DNA of 64,000 bases, from positions 1 through 64,000 of the forward strand of contig MWCI01000004.1 of the NCBI GenBank assembly GCA_002069965.1, written 5' to 3'. Every line of letters begins with the position of its first letter. Position 1 is the first letter of the stretch. This DNA comes from Spirochaetes bacterium ADurb.Bin218. GTDB lineage: Bacteria; Spirochaetota; UBA4802; UBA5550. Below the pieces are notes generated by a model. It did not search any database. It worked only from the letters and a program-made list of their open reading frames with translations, and was not told the DNA's origin. This document shows, piece by piece, positions 54,072 through 62,257 of this stretch. Position numbers and translations under genes: made by a program.

Positions 54072-55994
54072 ATGGCAAAGATATACCCTCAAGATATTGT
54101 AACTCAGGGAAAAATTCCTCAGGAACTAAAATTTATAGTTTCAGATCTCATGAAACTTGATGATTCTTTTCATATTTTTCATTATTCTTTCTGGGGTGGG
54201 AAAGAAGATGGGGATTGTGATTTTATAATATTTTGTCAGTCCCGCGGTTTCATTACCCTTGAAGTGATTATTGGTAGGGCATTTTTCGATGGGAAAAAAT
54301 GGTTTTGCACTTCAAGAGATTCTAAATTTCGTGATATAAATGATCCTGTTAAACGAGCTCAGGATTCAATGAGAGCTTTAAAGCGGTTTTATGAATTGAA
54401 ATTTAACTCTTCTTTTGCTGGTCTTTATAACTGGTGTGTTGTATTTATGGAACTTCAGCGCACAGAGGAATTTAAGCTGCTTGATATTCATGAGTCCCAT
54501 GTCTTTGAGCCACATAAGGGGAGTATTGCTCAATGGGTGGATAGCCTTTTTGTTCTTACAGAAGATGCTTATGGACAAAAAATTTTGTCTTCAAGTGAAA
54601 ATCAAAATTTTCTTTCACTTTTTTCCATTGACCTGCGTATACCCTTTGCCTATCACAGACTAAAGCTGGAAAGACAAAGAAAATTAGTTACAACAGATTT
54701 GCTCCAGGAAAATCTGTTGGATCTTTTTGAGGATAAAGAACGAATTGCCTTTAAGGGTTCAGCAGGCACAGGCAAGACCTGGCTTGGAATGAAAAAGGCT
54801 GCTCGACTTGCTACTCAAGGTAAAAAAGTATTATTTATATGTAACAGTAGGGCTCTTTGTCAATTTGTAGCTCAAAAGCTCGAATTTTATCCTCAAATTG
54901 ACGTGATGACTTTTTATTCCTTTGCAAACACACTTGTAAGGGACTATCTATCATGGCTTTTGAGGGATGAAATATACAAGGATTATTTTTTTGAATGTCT
55001 GTCACAGCTACTTCTGGCAGGAGGCGAAAGTGCTTATTTTATTACTCAGAAAAAAACAAGGGCAGTGAAAAATTTAGATCTGCATATCAATGCTGCTCTT
55101 TTCTCTTTGAGTAATCTTAAGGCTGGGTATGATTATGATTCAGTGATAGAAAAATATGAGAAAATCCTCCCACTTGAGATAATCGACATTTTATATCTCT
55201 TTGTTCCCGATGGTTCTGCTGAAGATGATTTTTTTGATTATAGATTAGTTTTGGCTCTTTCACTTGTTATAGAAAGCGGGCACATTTCTCTTAAAAAACA
55301 TGAATATGATGCTGTTATAATAGACGAGGGAGAAGATTTTAGAATAAGCTGGTGCGATATATTGCAGAATCTCTTTATAAAATATAAAAATAAAGCAGTA
55401 TATGTTTTTTATGATGAGAATGAGACAATATATAGAAAGGAGAAGGAATTGCCCATTAAGCGTTTGATTTATAAATCTGATCATAATAATTATATATTCA
55501 ATTTAGATAAAAATATAAGATGCTGTGATGAGATCCATAAATTTGGTCTTGATATGACAGGTCTTGGTTATAATACAAGGTCTCTGAGATTATCTGGCAT
55601 ATCTCCTTTTGAGTTAGATTTTGACAGTAACAATGATTTTTTTATTTTTCTTGAGAGGCTTCTTGAAGAGCTGGTATTTAGCTACAAAATACCTGAAGAT
55701 AATATAGTAATTCTCTCCAATCGCTCCATAAGCAATTCAGTCTTTGCCTTGAAAAAAAATATAGGAAAGTTTTACATAGCTGAATCAGATAACATCCACA
55801 AGCCTTTTGAAGTGTCGATTAATTTTCGAACAATTCGCGAGTTCAAAGGTATGGAATCTGATGTTGTTATAATTGTTTTTCACAAACGCGATGTGGAGTT
55901 TATGAACAAAAATCAGTATCTTTCAGAGGAACTTCTTTATTGTGGAATCACAAGAGCAACCTCACTTCTTTACATGCTTACTGTTACTTCGTAA
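54072..55994 (+). CDS. NERD-domain / UvrD-like helicase protein
   Basis: 640 residues. Residues about 20-120 resemble the NERD nuclease-related domain (DGDCDFIIFCQSRGFITLEVI, followed by an FFDGKKW turn). Residues about 220-640 form a superfamily 1 helicase: Walker A FKGSAGTGKTWLGMKKA, Walker B DAVIIDEGEDFR, and the C-terminal IREFKGMESDVVIIVF and LLYCGITRATSLLYML (UvrD_C_2). The Lys expected in the nuclease E-x-K is replaced by Ile (LEVI), so the nuclease part may be inactive. It probably processes DNA or RNA duplexes in repair or defence. The Shine-Dalgarno sequence is weak (AAAAGTGAT). Confidence 0.85.
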   Translation: MAKIYPQDIVTQGKIPQELKFIVSDLMKLDDSFHIFHYSFWGGKEDGDCDFIIFCQSRGFITLEVIIGRAFFDGKKWFCTSRDSKFRDINDPVKRAQDSMRALKRFYELKFNSSFAGLYNWCVVFMELQRTEEFKLLDIHESHVFEPHKGSIAQWVDSLFVLTEDAYGQKILSSSENQNFLSLFSIDLRIPFAYHRLKLERQRKLVTTDLLQENLLDLFEDKERIAFKGSAGTGKTWLGMKKAARLATQGKKVLFICNSRALCQFVAQKLEFYPQIDVMTFYSFANTLVRDYLSWLLRDEIYKDYFFECLSQLLLAGGESAYFITQKKTRAVKNLDLHINAALFSLSNLKAGYDYDSVIEKYEKILPLEIIDILYLFVPDGSAEDDFFDYRLVLALSLVIESGHISLKKHEYDAVIIDEGEDFRISWCDILQNLFIKYKNKAVYVFYDENETIYRKEKELPIKRLIYKSDHNNYIFNLDKNIRCCDEIHKFGLDMTGLGYNTRSLRLSGISPFELDFDSNNDFFIFLERLLEELVFSYKIPEDNIVILSNRSISNSVFALKKNIGKFYIAESDNIHKPFEVSINFRTIREFKGMESDVVIIVFHKRDVEFMNKNQYLSEELLYCGITRATSLLYMLTVTS

Positions 55995-56027
55995 AAATAA
56001 AAATATATTCGATAGCCAGGAGGAGGA

Positions 56028-56429
56028 ATGTTAGAGAAGATAATACCAATAATAATTGCACTTATTGCTCTTCAACTTTTGTTAAGGATAATGCAAAAGA
56101 GGAAAGGTAAGGTGGTGGACTCTCAGTGGCGCACCATTGATTACAAAAAAAGAATTGATACTTTAATGAAGGGGACAGAATCTGACAATATAAGTAAAGA
56201 TATAAAGGGGATTGTGCTTATTGGCCTTGAGGATTTTAGATCTATTCCAGATGATAGGAGAGAACTGAGAAAGGGGATCTTTTTAATTAAAGATGCTCTC
56301 TCAGATAGCATAAAGGCAAAAATCGGACGACCTGTTAGTGGTAATTTTAACAATCCAGAAGAGATCTTTGATGAGATAATAAAAGTAATTGAACAACATA
56401 GAAATTTTGATAGAAAAGTTGATAAATAA
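56028..56429 (+). CDS. Small membrane-anchored protein of unknown function
   Basis: 133 residues behind AGGAGGAGG. One N-terminal membrane segment (IIPIIIALIALQLLLRI) is followed by a basic stretch and a soluble domain of about 90 residues containing IKGIVLIGLEDFRSIPDDRREL and FNNPEEIFDEIIKVIEQH. Unrecognised. It lies between the helicase and the mqn genes, 21 bases before mqnE, so it may be co-transcribed with the menaquinone genes. Confidence 0.7.
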   Translation: MLEKIIPIIIALIALQLLLRIMQKRKGKVVDSQWRTIDYKKRIDTLMKGTESDNISKDIKGIVLIGLEDFRSIPDDRRELRKGIFLIKDALSDSIKAKIGRPVSGNFNNPEEIFDEIIKVIEQHRNFDRKVDK

Positions 56430-56449
56430 ATTTTTTGGAGTAATTCTCA

Positions 56450-57550
56450 ATGATCGATTTTGATTTAATAAAAGATAATAATCTTACCTTGATAGCGCAA
56501 AAGGTTTTAGAAGATGAACCTGTTAGCAGGGAAGATGGACGCAATATGCTTTTGACCTATGACATTAATGCTCTTGGCATGATTGCAAATCATATACGAG
56601 AAAAATATCATGGAGATATAACTTATTATGGTGTAAATATAAATCTCAATTATACCAATATATGTGAACTCCGTTGCCCACTGTGTGCATTTTCCTGCGA
56701 TAGAGATGATGAGAAGGCATACCTATATACTATAGATGATATAGAAAAAATAGTGAGAGAGGCAGATGAAAACGGCATAGATGAGGTTCATATCGTTGGT
56801 GGCCTTAACAGTGATCTTAAGCTTGATTATTTTGTAAATATGCTTCGTAGAATTAAGGAGATAAACGATGACATATTCATAGTAGCCTTTACTGCTGTTG
56901 AATATGATTATTTTGCAAGGTTAAACGGTCTGTCTCTTGAAGAGGTTTTTGCTATTTTAAAAGATGCAGGCCTTGGAGCAATCCCAGGGGGAGGGGCAGA
57001 AATTTTTGCTGATGACAAGAGAGGTATAATCTCCCCAAAAAAAATTTCAGGTAAGCGCTGGCTTGAGGTTATGGAGATTGCCCATCAATGCGGCATAAAA
57101 AGCAATGCTACTATGTTATATAATCATATAGAGACTATTGATGACATTATAAATCACATGTTTGAGATCCGTCAGCTTCAGGAAAAGACCGGTGGTTTTA
57201 AAACTTTTGTACCACTGAAATTCCATGATGAAAATACAGAGATAAAATCAAAGGTGCAATCAACAGGTTTTAGGGATATAAGAATTTATTCTACAGCAAG
57301 AATTTTTCTTCACAATGTCCCTCATATTAAAGCTTTATGGATGTATGTTGGTGAAAAAATGGCCTCTGCTTTACAGGACTTCGGAGTAGATGATATAGGA
57401 GGAACATACATTAAAGAAAAAGTTGTCCATAGTGCTGGCGCAAAAACCTCTGACTATGGTTCTATCGATTTTTTAGAAAATCTAATAAAATCTGCAGGTA
57501 AAACTCCAGCAAGGTCAACAGCGGATTACAGGAGAGTTAGTAAAGTATGA
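56450..57550 (+). CDS. mqnE: Aminofutalosine synthase MqnE
   Basis: 366 residues. A radical-SAM enzyme that joins the MqnA product to S-adenosylmethionine, giving aminofutalosine. The cluster motif is C72-x3-C76-x2-C79 (NICELRCPLCAF), then VHIVGGLNS, the PGGGAEIF motif and a C-terminal TADYRRV. These traits separate it from MqnC (below). A GGAG site precedes the ATG. The 4-base ATGA overlap with mqnA and the next overlap with mqnC show a tightly coupled operon. The hydrolase and MqnD are not in the window. Confidence 0.93.
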   Translation: MIDFDLIKDNNLTLIAQKVLEDEPVSREDGRNMLLTYDINALGMIANHIREKYHGDITYYGVNINLNYTNICELRCPLCAFSCDRDDEKAYLYTIDDIEKIVREADENGIDEVHIVGGLNSDLKLDYFVNMLRRIKEINDDIFIVAFTAVEYDYFARLNGLSLEEVFAILKDAGLGAIPGGGAEIFADDKRGIISPKKISGKRWLEVMEIAHQCGIKSNATMLYNHIETIDDIINHMFEIRQLQEKTGGFKTFVPLKFHDENTEIKSKVQSTGFRDIRIYSTARIFLHNVPHIKALWMYVGEKMASALQDFGVDDIGGTYIKEKVVHSAGAKTSDYGSIDFLENLIKSAGKTPARSTADYRRVSKV

Positions 57551-58356
57551 ATCTTGGATATATAAATTATCTTAATTGTTTTCCTTTTTATTATGAGATC
57601 TTTGAATCTTCGCCCCCAGAGGGAGTAAATATTATCCCAGCTTATCCCGGAGAGCTTAACAGGATGATGAAAGAGGGTAAGATTACAATGAGCCCTGTAT
57701 CTGCAGCAGCATATTCTTATCTTCAAAAGGATTTTTTAATCCTTCCGCAATTTTGTCTTAGCTCTGTTGGATATGTAAAATCTGTAGTTTTGCAAAGTCA
57801 TGTTCCCATTGAGGAACTTCACGGTAAAACTGTAGGCCTCACAACAGCCTCAGAAACTTCAGTGGCCTTGTTAAAGGTTTTGCTCTCAAAATATTATAAG
57901 GTTAAGCCTGAGTATATTCCTGTTAAACCACAGCCTGATTTTAACTCTGTAGATGCAGCCCTTGTAATAGGAAATGAGGCTATGAAAGAAACTCCCATTC
58001 CAGTTGAATATTCCTATGATCTTGGAGATCTTTGGTTTAGAAAAACAGGATATCCTGTTGTTTTTGCTATTTTTCTTGTGCACAGAGATGAGCTTTCAAA
58101 AAATAGAGATTTGATAAAATCTATATGTCAATCCTTCCAGAGGTCTCTAAAAAATCTTGAAAGCAATAGAGAGGAGCTTGTTAAAAATGCTTCATTGCGA
58201 TATCCTGATATAAAATATGACATAAGCAAGTATTATTCATATCTGCGGTTTGAATTTACAGAGGAGTTGCAGCAGGCGTTGAGTTTTTATTTTACCGAAG
58301 CTTCCACTGCTGGCATAATTGCAGAAGTTAAAAGGTTGGAGTTTGCTGATTTATGA
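57547..58356 (+). CDS. mqnA: Chorismate dehydratase MqnA
   Basis: 269 residues with a periplasmic-binding-protein fold but no signal peptide. It dehydrates chorismate to 3-enolpyruvyl-benzoate, the first step of the futalosine menaquinone pathway. Signature stretches: NLGYINYLNCFPFYYEIF at the start, SPVSAAAYSYL, and FCLSSVGYVKSVVL, with LVIGNEAM and YDLGDLWFRKTGYPVVFAI later. It overlaps mqnE upstream and mqnC downstream by 4 bases each. Confidence 0.93.
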   Translation: MNLGYINYLNCFPFYYEIFESSPPEGVNIIPAYPGELNRMMKEGKITMSPVSAAAYSYLQKDFLILPQFCLSSVGYVKSVVLQSHVPIEELHGKTVGLTTASETSVALLKVLLSKYYKVKPEYIPVKPQPDFNSVDAALVIGNEAMKETPIPVEYSYDLGDLWFRKTGYPVVFAIFLVHRDELSKNRDLIKSICQSFQRSLKNLESNREELVKNASLRYPDIKYDISKYYSYLRFEFTEELQQALSFYFTEASTAGIIAEVKRLEFADL

Positions 58357-59420
58357 AAGGTTTTATTGCTTTAAAAGATAAAATTTTATCTGGTGAAAGA
58401 ATATCTGAAAAGGATGCCCTCATGCTTTTTGAATGGCCCCTTCCAATTCTTGGAGCTCTGGCTAATCATAGAAGACAATTGATTCATCCAGAAGAAACAG
58501 TTGGGTTTATTCTGGATCGCATAGTCAATTTTACAAATATATGTGAGGCAAAATGCAAATTTTGTGCCTTCCATGCCAGAGGAGGAGTAATACCATCCTA
58601 TGAACTCTCCATAGATGAGGTTTTAGATAAAATCGGTGAAATGTCCATTGCAGGTGGCACTCAGGTTATGCTACAGGGAGGGCTTCATCCAGAGTATGAT
58701 ATTGAATTTTATGAAAAACTAATCAGATCCGTGAAAGAAAGATTCCCCAATGTATATCTCCACTCCTTTTCCCCTGCAGAAGTTGTCCACATGTCAAAAA
58801 AAAGCAACATCACCATAGAGGAAGCTGTGAGTCGTTTGAAAGCCGCAGGGCTTGACTCAATTCCTGGAGCCTCGGATTTGCTTGTTGATAGAATCCGAAA
58901 AATTGTGAGCCCTCTCAAGGCAACAAAGGATGAGTGGTGCAGGGTAATAAGGGCTCTGGCTGTTAATTCTATGGGATCTACAGCAACAATGACATACGGA
59001 ATGGATGAAACCTTAGAGGAAAGAATTGACCATTTAAAGGTTATCCGCGATATTCAGGATGAAACAGGAATTTTAAGGGCATTTATACCATGGTCTTTTT
59101 CTCCAGAGAAGACAGCTATGGAAAGAATTACCCCTGCCACAGGGATTGATTATCTCAAAATAGTTGCAATATCAAGGATCTATCTTGATAACATAAAGTA
59201 TATTCATGCAGGCTGGCTTACAGAGGGGGTTGCCATTGCACAAGTTGCATTATCAATGGGGGCCAATGACTTTGGTGGAGTGATTATGGAAGAGCTTGTT
59301 GTAAAGGCAACTGGAATAAAAAATACTACTAATATGGAGGAGATAATTGCTCTCATAAAACAGGCAGGTAAGATACCAGTTCTCCGCGATTCAGTATATA
59401 GAGAATTGCAGAGATTTTAA
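58353..59420 (+). CDS. mqnC: Cyclic dehypoxanthinyl futalosine synthase MqnC
   Basis: 355 residues. The second radical-SAM enzyme of the pathway: it cyclises dehypoxanthinyl futalosine into the spiro intermediate. The cluster motif is C64-x3-C68-x2-C71 (TNICEAKCKFCAFHA), then GGTQVMLQGGLHPEYD, HSFSPAEVVH and IPGASDLLVDR. The C-terminus has WSFSPEKT and ANDFGGVIMEE. The start overlaps mqnA (ATGA). The tRNA-Arg gene lies convergently 5 bases after the stop. Confidence 0.94.
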   Translation: MKGFIALKDKILSGERISEKDALMLFEWPLPILGALANHRRQLIHPEETVGFILDRIVNFTNICEAKCKFCAFHARGGVIPSYELSIDEVLDKIGEMSIAGGTQVMLQGGLHPEYDIEFYEKLIRSVKERFPNVYLHSFSPAEVVHMSKKSNITIEEAVSRLKAAGLDSIPGASDLLVDRIRKIVSPLKATKDEWCRVIRALAVNSMGSTATMTYGMDETLEERIDHLKVIRDIQDETGILRAFIPWSFSPEKTAMERITPATGIDYLKIVAISRIYLDNIKYIHAGWLTEGVAIAQVALSMGANDFGGVIMEELVVKATGIKNTTNMEEIIALIKQAGKIPVLRDSVYRELQRF

Positions 59421-59425
59421 CTCAT

Positions 59426-59498
59426 CGCGCCTGGCAGGAGTCGAACCTGCGACGCACGGATTCGAAGTCCGACGCTCTATCCACTGAGCTACAGGCGC
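59426..59498 (-). tRNA. tRNA-Arg (anticodon TCG)
   Basis: On the minus strand: acceptor GCGCCTG/CAGGCGC, D-arm GCTC/GAGC, anticodon loop CTTCGAA giving TCG (reads CGN), T-loop TTCGACT. Discriminator G. One mismatch at the end of the anticodon stem is usual for this isoacceptor. No CCA is encoded. Confidence 0.93.
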
Positions 59499-59546
59499 AA
59501 CAGCCACATTTATGGCAGGGAGTATTTTATTGTCAAGTCATTAAAG

Positions 59547-61283
59547 TTAAAATACATCATAATCATCATCTAAATCGCTCTTTTTTTGAGAATTTATTTT
59601 GACATCATTTTTAATATCTTTTTTTAAAAGAGCACTTGATCTTATCAGTTGTTTATGATCCCCCTGTATTTCAGTGGAAATTTTAAAATTTTTAATCAGA
59701 TTCATCAATTCCATTGCCTGAGAAGACATCTCTTCACTGGCAGAGGCGGTTTCTTCAACTAAAGCAGCATTCTGTTGGGTCATGCTGTCAAGCTCCATCA
59801 CGGCAGTATTTACCTGCTCCATCCCAGATTTTTGCTCATCAACTGCTGCAACAATTTCAGATATAAGCTCTGTAACATTTTTTATTGAGTGGACAATCTC
59901 TTTGATCGCTTCTCCACTGTGATTTGCCTGTTCTGTTCCGCTTTCAATTTTTTCAAGAGATTCTTTTATGAGATTATCTATCTCTTTTGCAGCAGCTCCA
60001 GCTCTCTGAGCAAGGTTTCTAACCTCTCCTGCAACAACAGCAAAACCTCGTCCCTGCTCACCAGCACGAGCTGCCTCTACAGCTGCATTAAGAGCAAGGA
60101 GATTTGTCTGGAATGCTATCTCGTTAATCACAGAGGTGATCTCTGCAATTTTTTTACTGAACTGACTGATCTCATTTATAGATGCAACTGCAGAATTAAC
60201 AAGATCCCCACCTTTCTGAGCAAAGTCGTAAGATGCTCTGGCTGTATCATTTGCATGTTTGGCATTGTCTGCATTTTGCACAAGAGTAGCAGTTGCCTCT
60301 TCAATTGTCGATGCTATCTCTTCAAGGGATGAAGCCTGTTCTGTAGTTCGTTGAGATAAATTAAGGTTACCTTGACTTATTTGCTCAATTGCATAATAGA
60401 GACTCTCCATGGCAGTAGCAATCGTAGTAAACATCTTTTCAAGATTTTCACTTGCAATGTTTATGCTTGTGATAAGTATACCCACCTCATCGTCTCTTTG
60501 CTCATATTTTTTATCAAGGCGCTGAGTCAAATCACCCTCGGCAAGTTTGTTAGCCACCTTAGATGCTTTAATTATAGGATTTGCTATGGAGTTCCCAAAA
60601 TAAAGAGAGATGATAAAGCTTATAATTGAAAGCAAAATAGCAACAGAGATGACTATAATAACAAGCCTGGTAAGATAGATCTTATTTTCTTCCTTGAGTT
60701 TTTGTATGATCTCATCTATATCATCAATGTAGTTTCCTGTTCCTATTACCCACTTATATGGCTCAAAGGCTTTACTGTAACTTCTCTTTCTTTTTGCCTC
60801 AGTTTCCCCTGGCTTTGGAAACCAGTATTCAGTATATCCACCCTCAGGTTGTCTTCCATTTTTTAGTATTTCTTGTATAAGGTATTTTCCTCTGGCATCT
60901 TGCATATTTATACGGGATTTCCCTTCCTGCGCAGTGTTTGGTGGCATAACCTGACATATTCCATCATAATCATCTGCCCAGAAGTATCCATACTTATCGT
61001 ATTTTAGATCTCGCAGAAGTGTTCTGGCTAATTTCTTTCCTTCCTCTTCAGAGAGACCATTTGCCTTTTGATATTTATATACAGCATCAAGCATAGAGAG
61101 AGCATTTTCAACCTGGTTGCGCACATTTTTATCATAGTCATTAATGATTGAATCAGAATTTAGCTTCAAGAGGGAAGAGCTGTAGTTGTAAATTGAAAAG
61201 ATGGTAATTGATAAAATAGCAATTAGCACCAGAATTGCAGTTCCCACTGTGAGTGTAATTAATTTTTGTTTTAGACTCCTCAT
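59547..61283 (-). CDS. Methyl-accepting chemotaxis protein with Cache sensor
   Basis: 578 residues: TM1 about 9-31, a single-Cache periplasmic domain about 33-190 ([51 protein letters not shown]), TM2 about 202-228, HAMP about 229-285, and the long coiled-coil signalling domain with the conserved tip [20 protein letters not shown] and [19 protein letters not shown]. Such Cache domains often bind small carboxylates. The C-terminus is acidic ([10 protein letters not shown]) with no CheR-binding WxxF pentapeptide. GGGAGGT lies 7 bases before the ATG. No other chemotaxis gene is adjacent. Confidence 0.94.
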   Translation of the reverse strand: MRSLKQKLITLTVGTAILVLIAILSITIFSIYNYSSSLLKLNSDSIINDYDKNVRNQVENALSMLDAVYKYQKANGLSEEEGKKLARTLLRDLKYDKYGYFWADDYDGICQVMPPNTAQEGKSRINMQDARGKYLIQEILKNGRQPEGGYTEYWFPKPGETEAKRKRSYSKAFEPYKWVIGTGNYIDDIDEIIQKLKEENKIYLTRLVIIVISVAILLSIISFIISLYFGNSIANPIIKASKVANKLAEGDLTQRLDKKYEQRDDEVGILITSINIASENLEKMFTTIATAMESLYYAIEQISQGNLNLSQRTTEQASSLEEIASTIEEATATLVQNADNAKHANDTARASYDFAQKGGDLVNSAVASINEISQFSKKIAEITSVINEIAFQTNLLALNAAVEAARAGEQGRGFAVVAGEVRNLAQRAGAAAKEIDNLIKESLEKIESGTEQANHSGEAIKEIVHSIKNVTELISEIVAAVDEQKSGMEQVNTAVMELDSMTQQNAALVEETASASEEMSSQAMELMNLIKNFKISTEIQGDHKQLIRSSALLKKDIKNDVKINSQKKSDLDDDYDVF

Positions 61284-61314
61284 TAAATGACCTCCCTTGA
61301 GAAAATATTTGTTT

Positions 61315-61328
61315 ATAGTTCAAACTAT
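61315..61328. promoter_or_regulatory. Short palindrome upstream of the chemotaxis gene
   Basis: ATAGTT-CA-AACTAT, a 6+2+6 base dyad 31 bases before the start codon of the chemotaxis receptor. It could be an operator. Only its symmetry supports this. Confidence 0.25.
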
Positions 61329-61477
61329 CATTGTAATTTTTATTTTTTCATAATAATAAAAGAATGACTGAAAGGCAAATTTTTTTAGATAATCAAAAGT
61401 TTTAAACAAATGAACAAGGGCAGGGAGCTTATATTTTCCAGGGAGCTATTTTAGAGGTTTGGATTTAAACGTATTTT

Positions 61478-62257
61478 TTATGGGATAATCTGGATAAAGT
61501 TCTTAGGCATATCATAATATTTGTCATCATGGAAAATTAGAGGGATATCACCTGAGTTTTTTAAGTTATTTATAAAATTTAAATTTTTTGCAGAATCTAC
61601 TACTGTTCCATTTCCAATATTTTGAGTTAGATTTCCCAGAGAATATATTTCATCCCCTGTTAGGCAAAATCTCTTAGAATTATAATCAAAGAAGATGACA
61701 GAAGAGCCTTTTGTGTGGCCACCTATTTTTTTTATAAAGAAAAAATCGTATAGAGTATAGTTATCCTCAAAAATTATCAATTGTGATTTATCTGATAGCT
61801 TTTTTTTAATATCAAGATTTCCTCTGGAATTAAAAAGAGAATTATATTCTTCAAGGGAAATTATTATGCGGGCATTGGGAAATCGATGAATATTTTCTAT
61901 ATGATCAAAATGAGCATGAGTTATTATTATATCCGTAATACTTTCTGGAGTTATATTGTTGTCTTTAAGGATTTTGACAGGGTCAATGAAATTTTTTACA
62001 CTGAACATCTTTATGAATTTTTGGTTATTAAATCCTGTATCAATAAGTATTTTACGATCTTTGAATTCAATATAGTAAAACATCCATGAAAAATTTTTTG
62101 TTTTGTTAGACTTGCTATTAAGAAATATAAATTTTTCTGGAAATTGAGATATGCCATATTTAATAGCATAAACCTTTAGTTCACCTGCATTGACGCAAGT
62201 TTGAAAAGAGATTGCTGCAATGCAGGTAAGCATAAATTTAAGAATTTTATTTTTCAT
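61478..62257 (-). CDS. Exported metallo-beta-lactamase-fold hydrolase
   Basis: 259 residues with a signal peptide ending near VNAGE, so it acts in the envelope. The metal motif HAHFDH is complete (IIITHAHFDHIENIHRF), with GGHTKGSSVIFF and FCLTGDEIY supplying the later His and Asp ligands and a final His in PLIFHDD. The layout is closest to the AHL-lactonase/hydroxyacylglutathione-hydrolase-like branch, not to true beta-lactamases. The substrate is unknown. The start overlaps the upstream gene's stop by 4 bases. Confidence 0.83.
   Translation of the reverse strand: MKNKILKFMLTCIAAISFQTCVNAGELKVYAIKYGISQFPEKFIFLNSKSNKTKNFSWMFYYIEFKDRKILIDTGFNNQKFIKMFSVKNFIDPVKILKDNNITPESITDIIITHAHFDHIENIHRFPNARIIISLEEYNSLFNSRGNLDIKKKLSDKSQLIIFEDNYTLYDFFFIKKIGGHTKGSSVIFFDYNSKRFCLTGDEIYSLGNLTQNIGNGTVVDSAKNLNFINNLKNSGDIPLIFHDDKYYDMPKNFIQIIP

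Noticed and set aside
54072-55994. Considered an anti-phage defence operon around the NERD-helicase
   Set aside because: The flanking genes are a selenoprotein, a small membrane protein and menaquinone enzymes; no recognised defence partner is present.
59889-60332. A 147-codon plus-strand frame inside the chemotaxis receptor
   Set aside because: It lies wholly antisense to the conserved signalling domain, has Cys/Ser-rich nonsense composition and no ribosome site.
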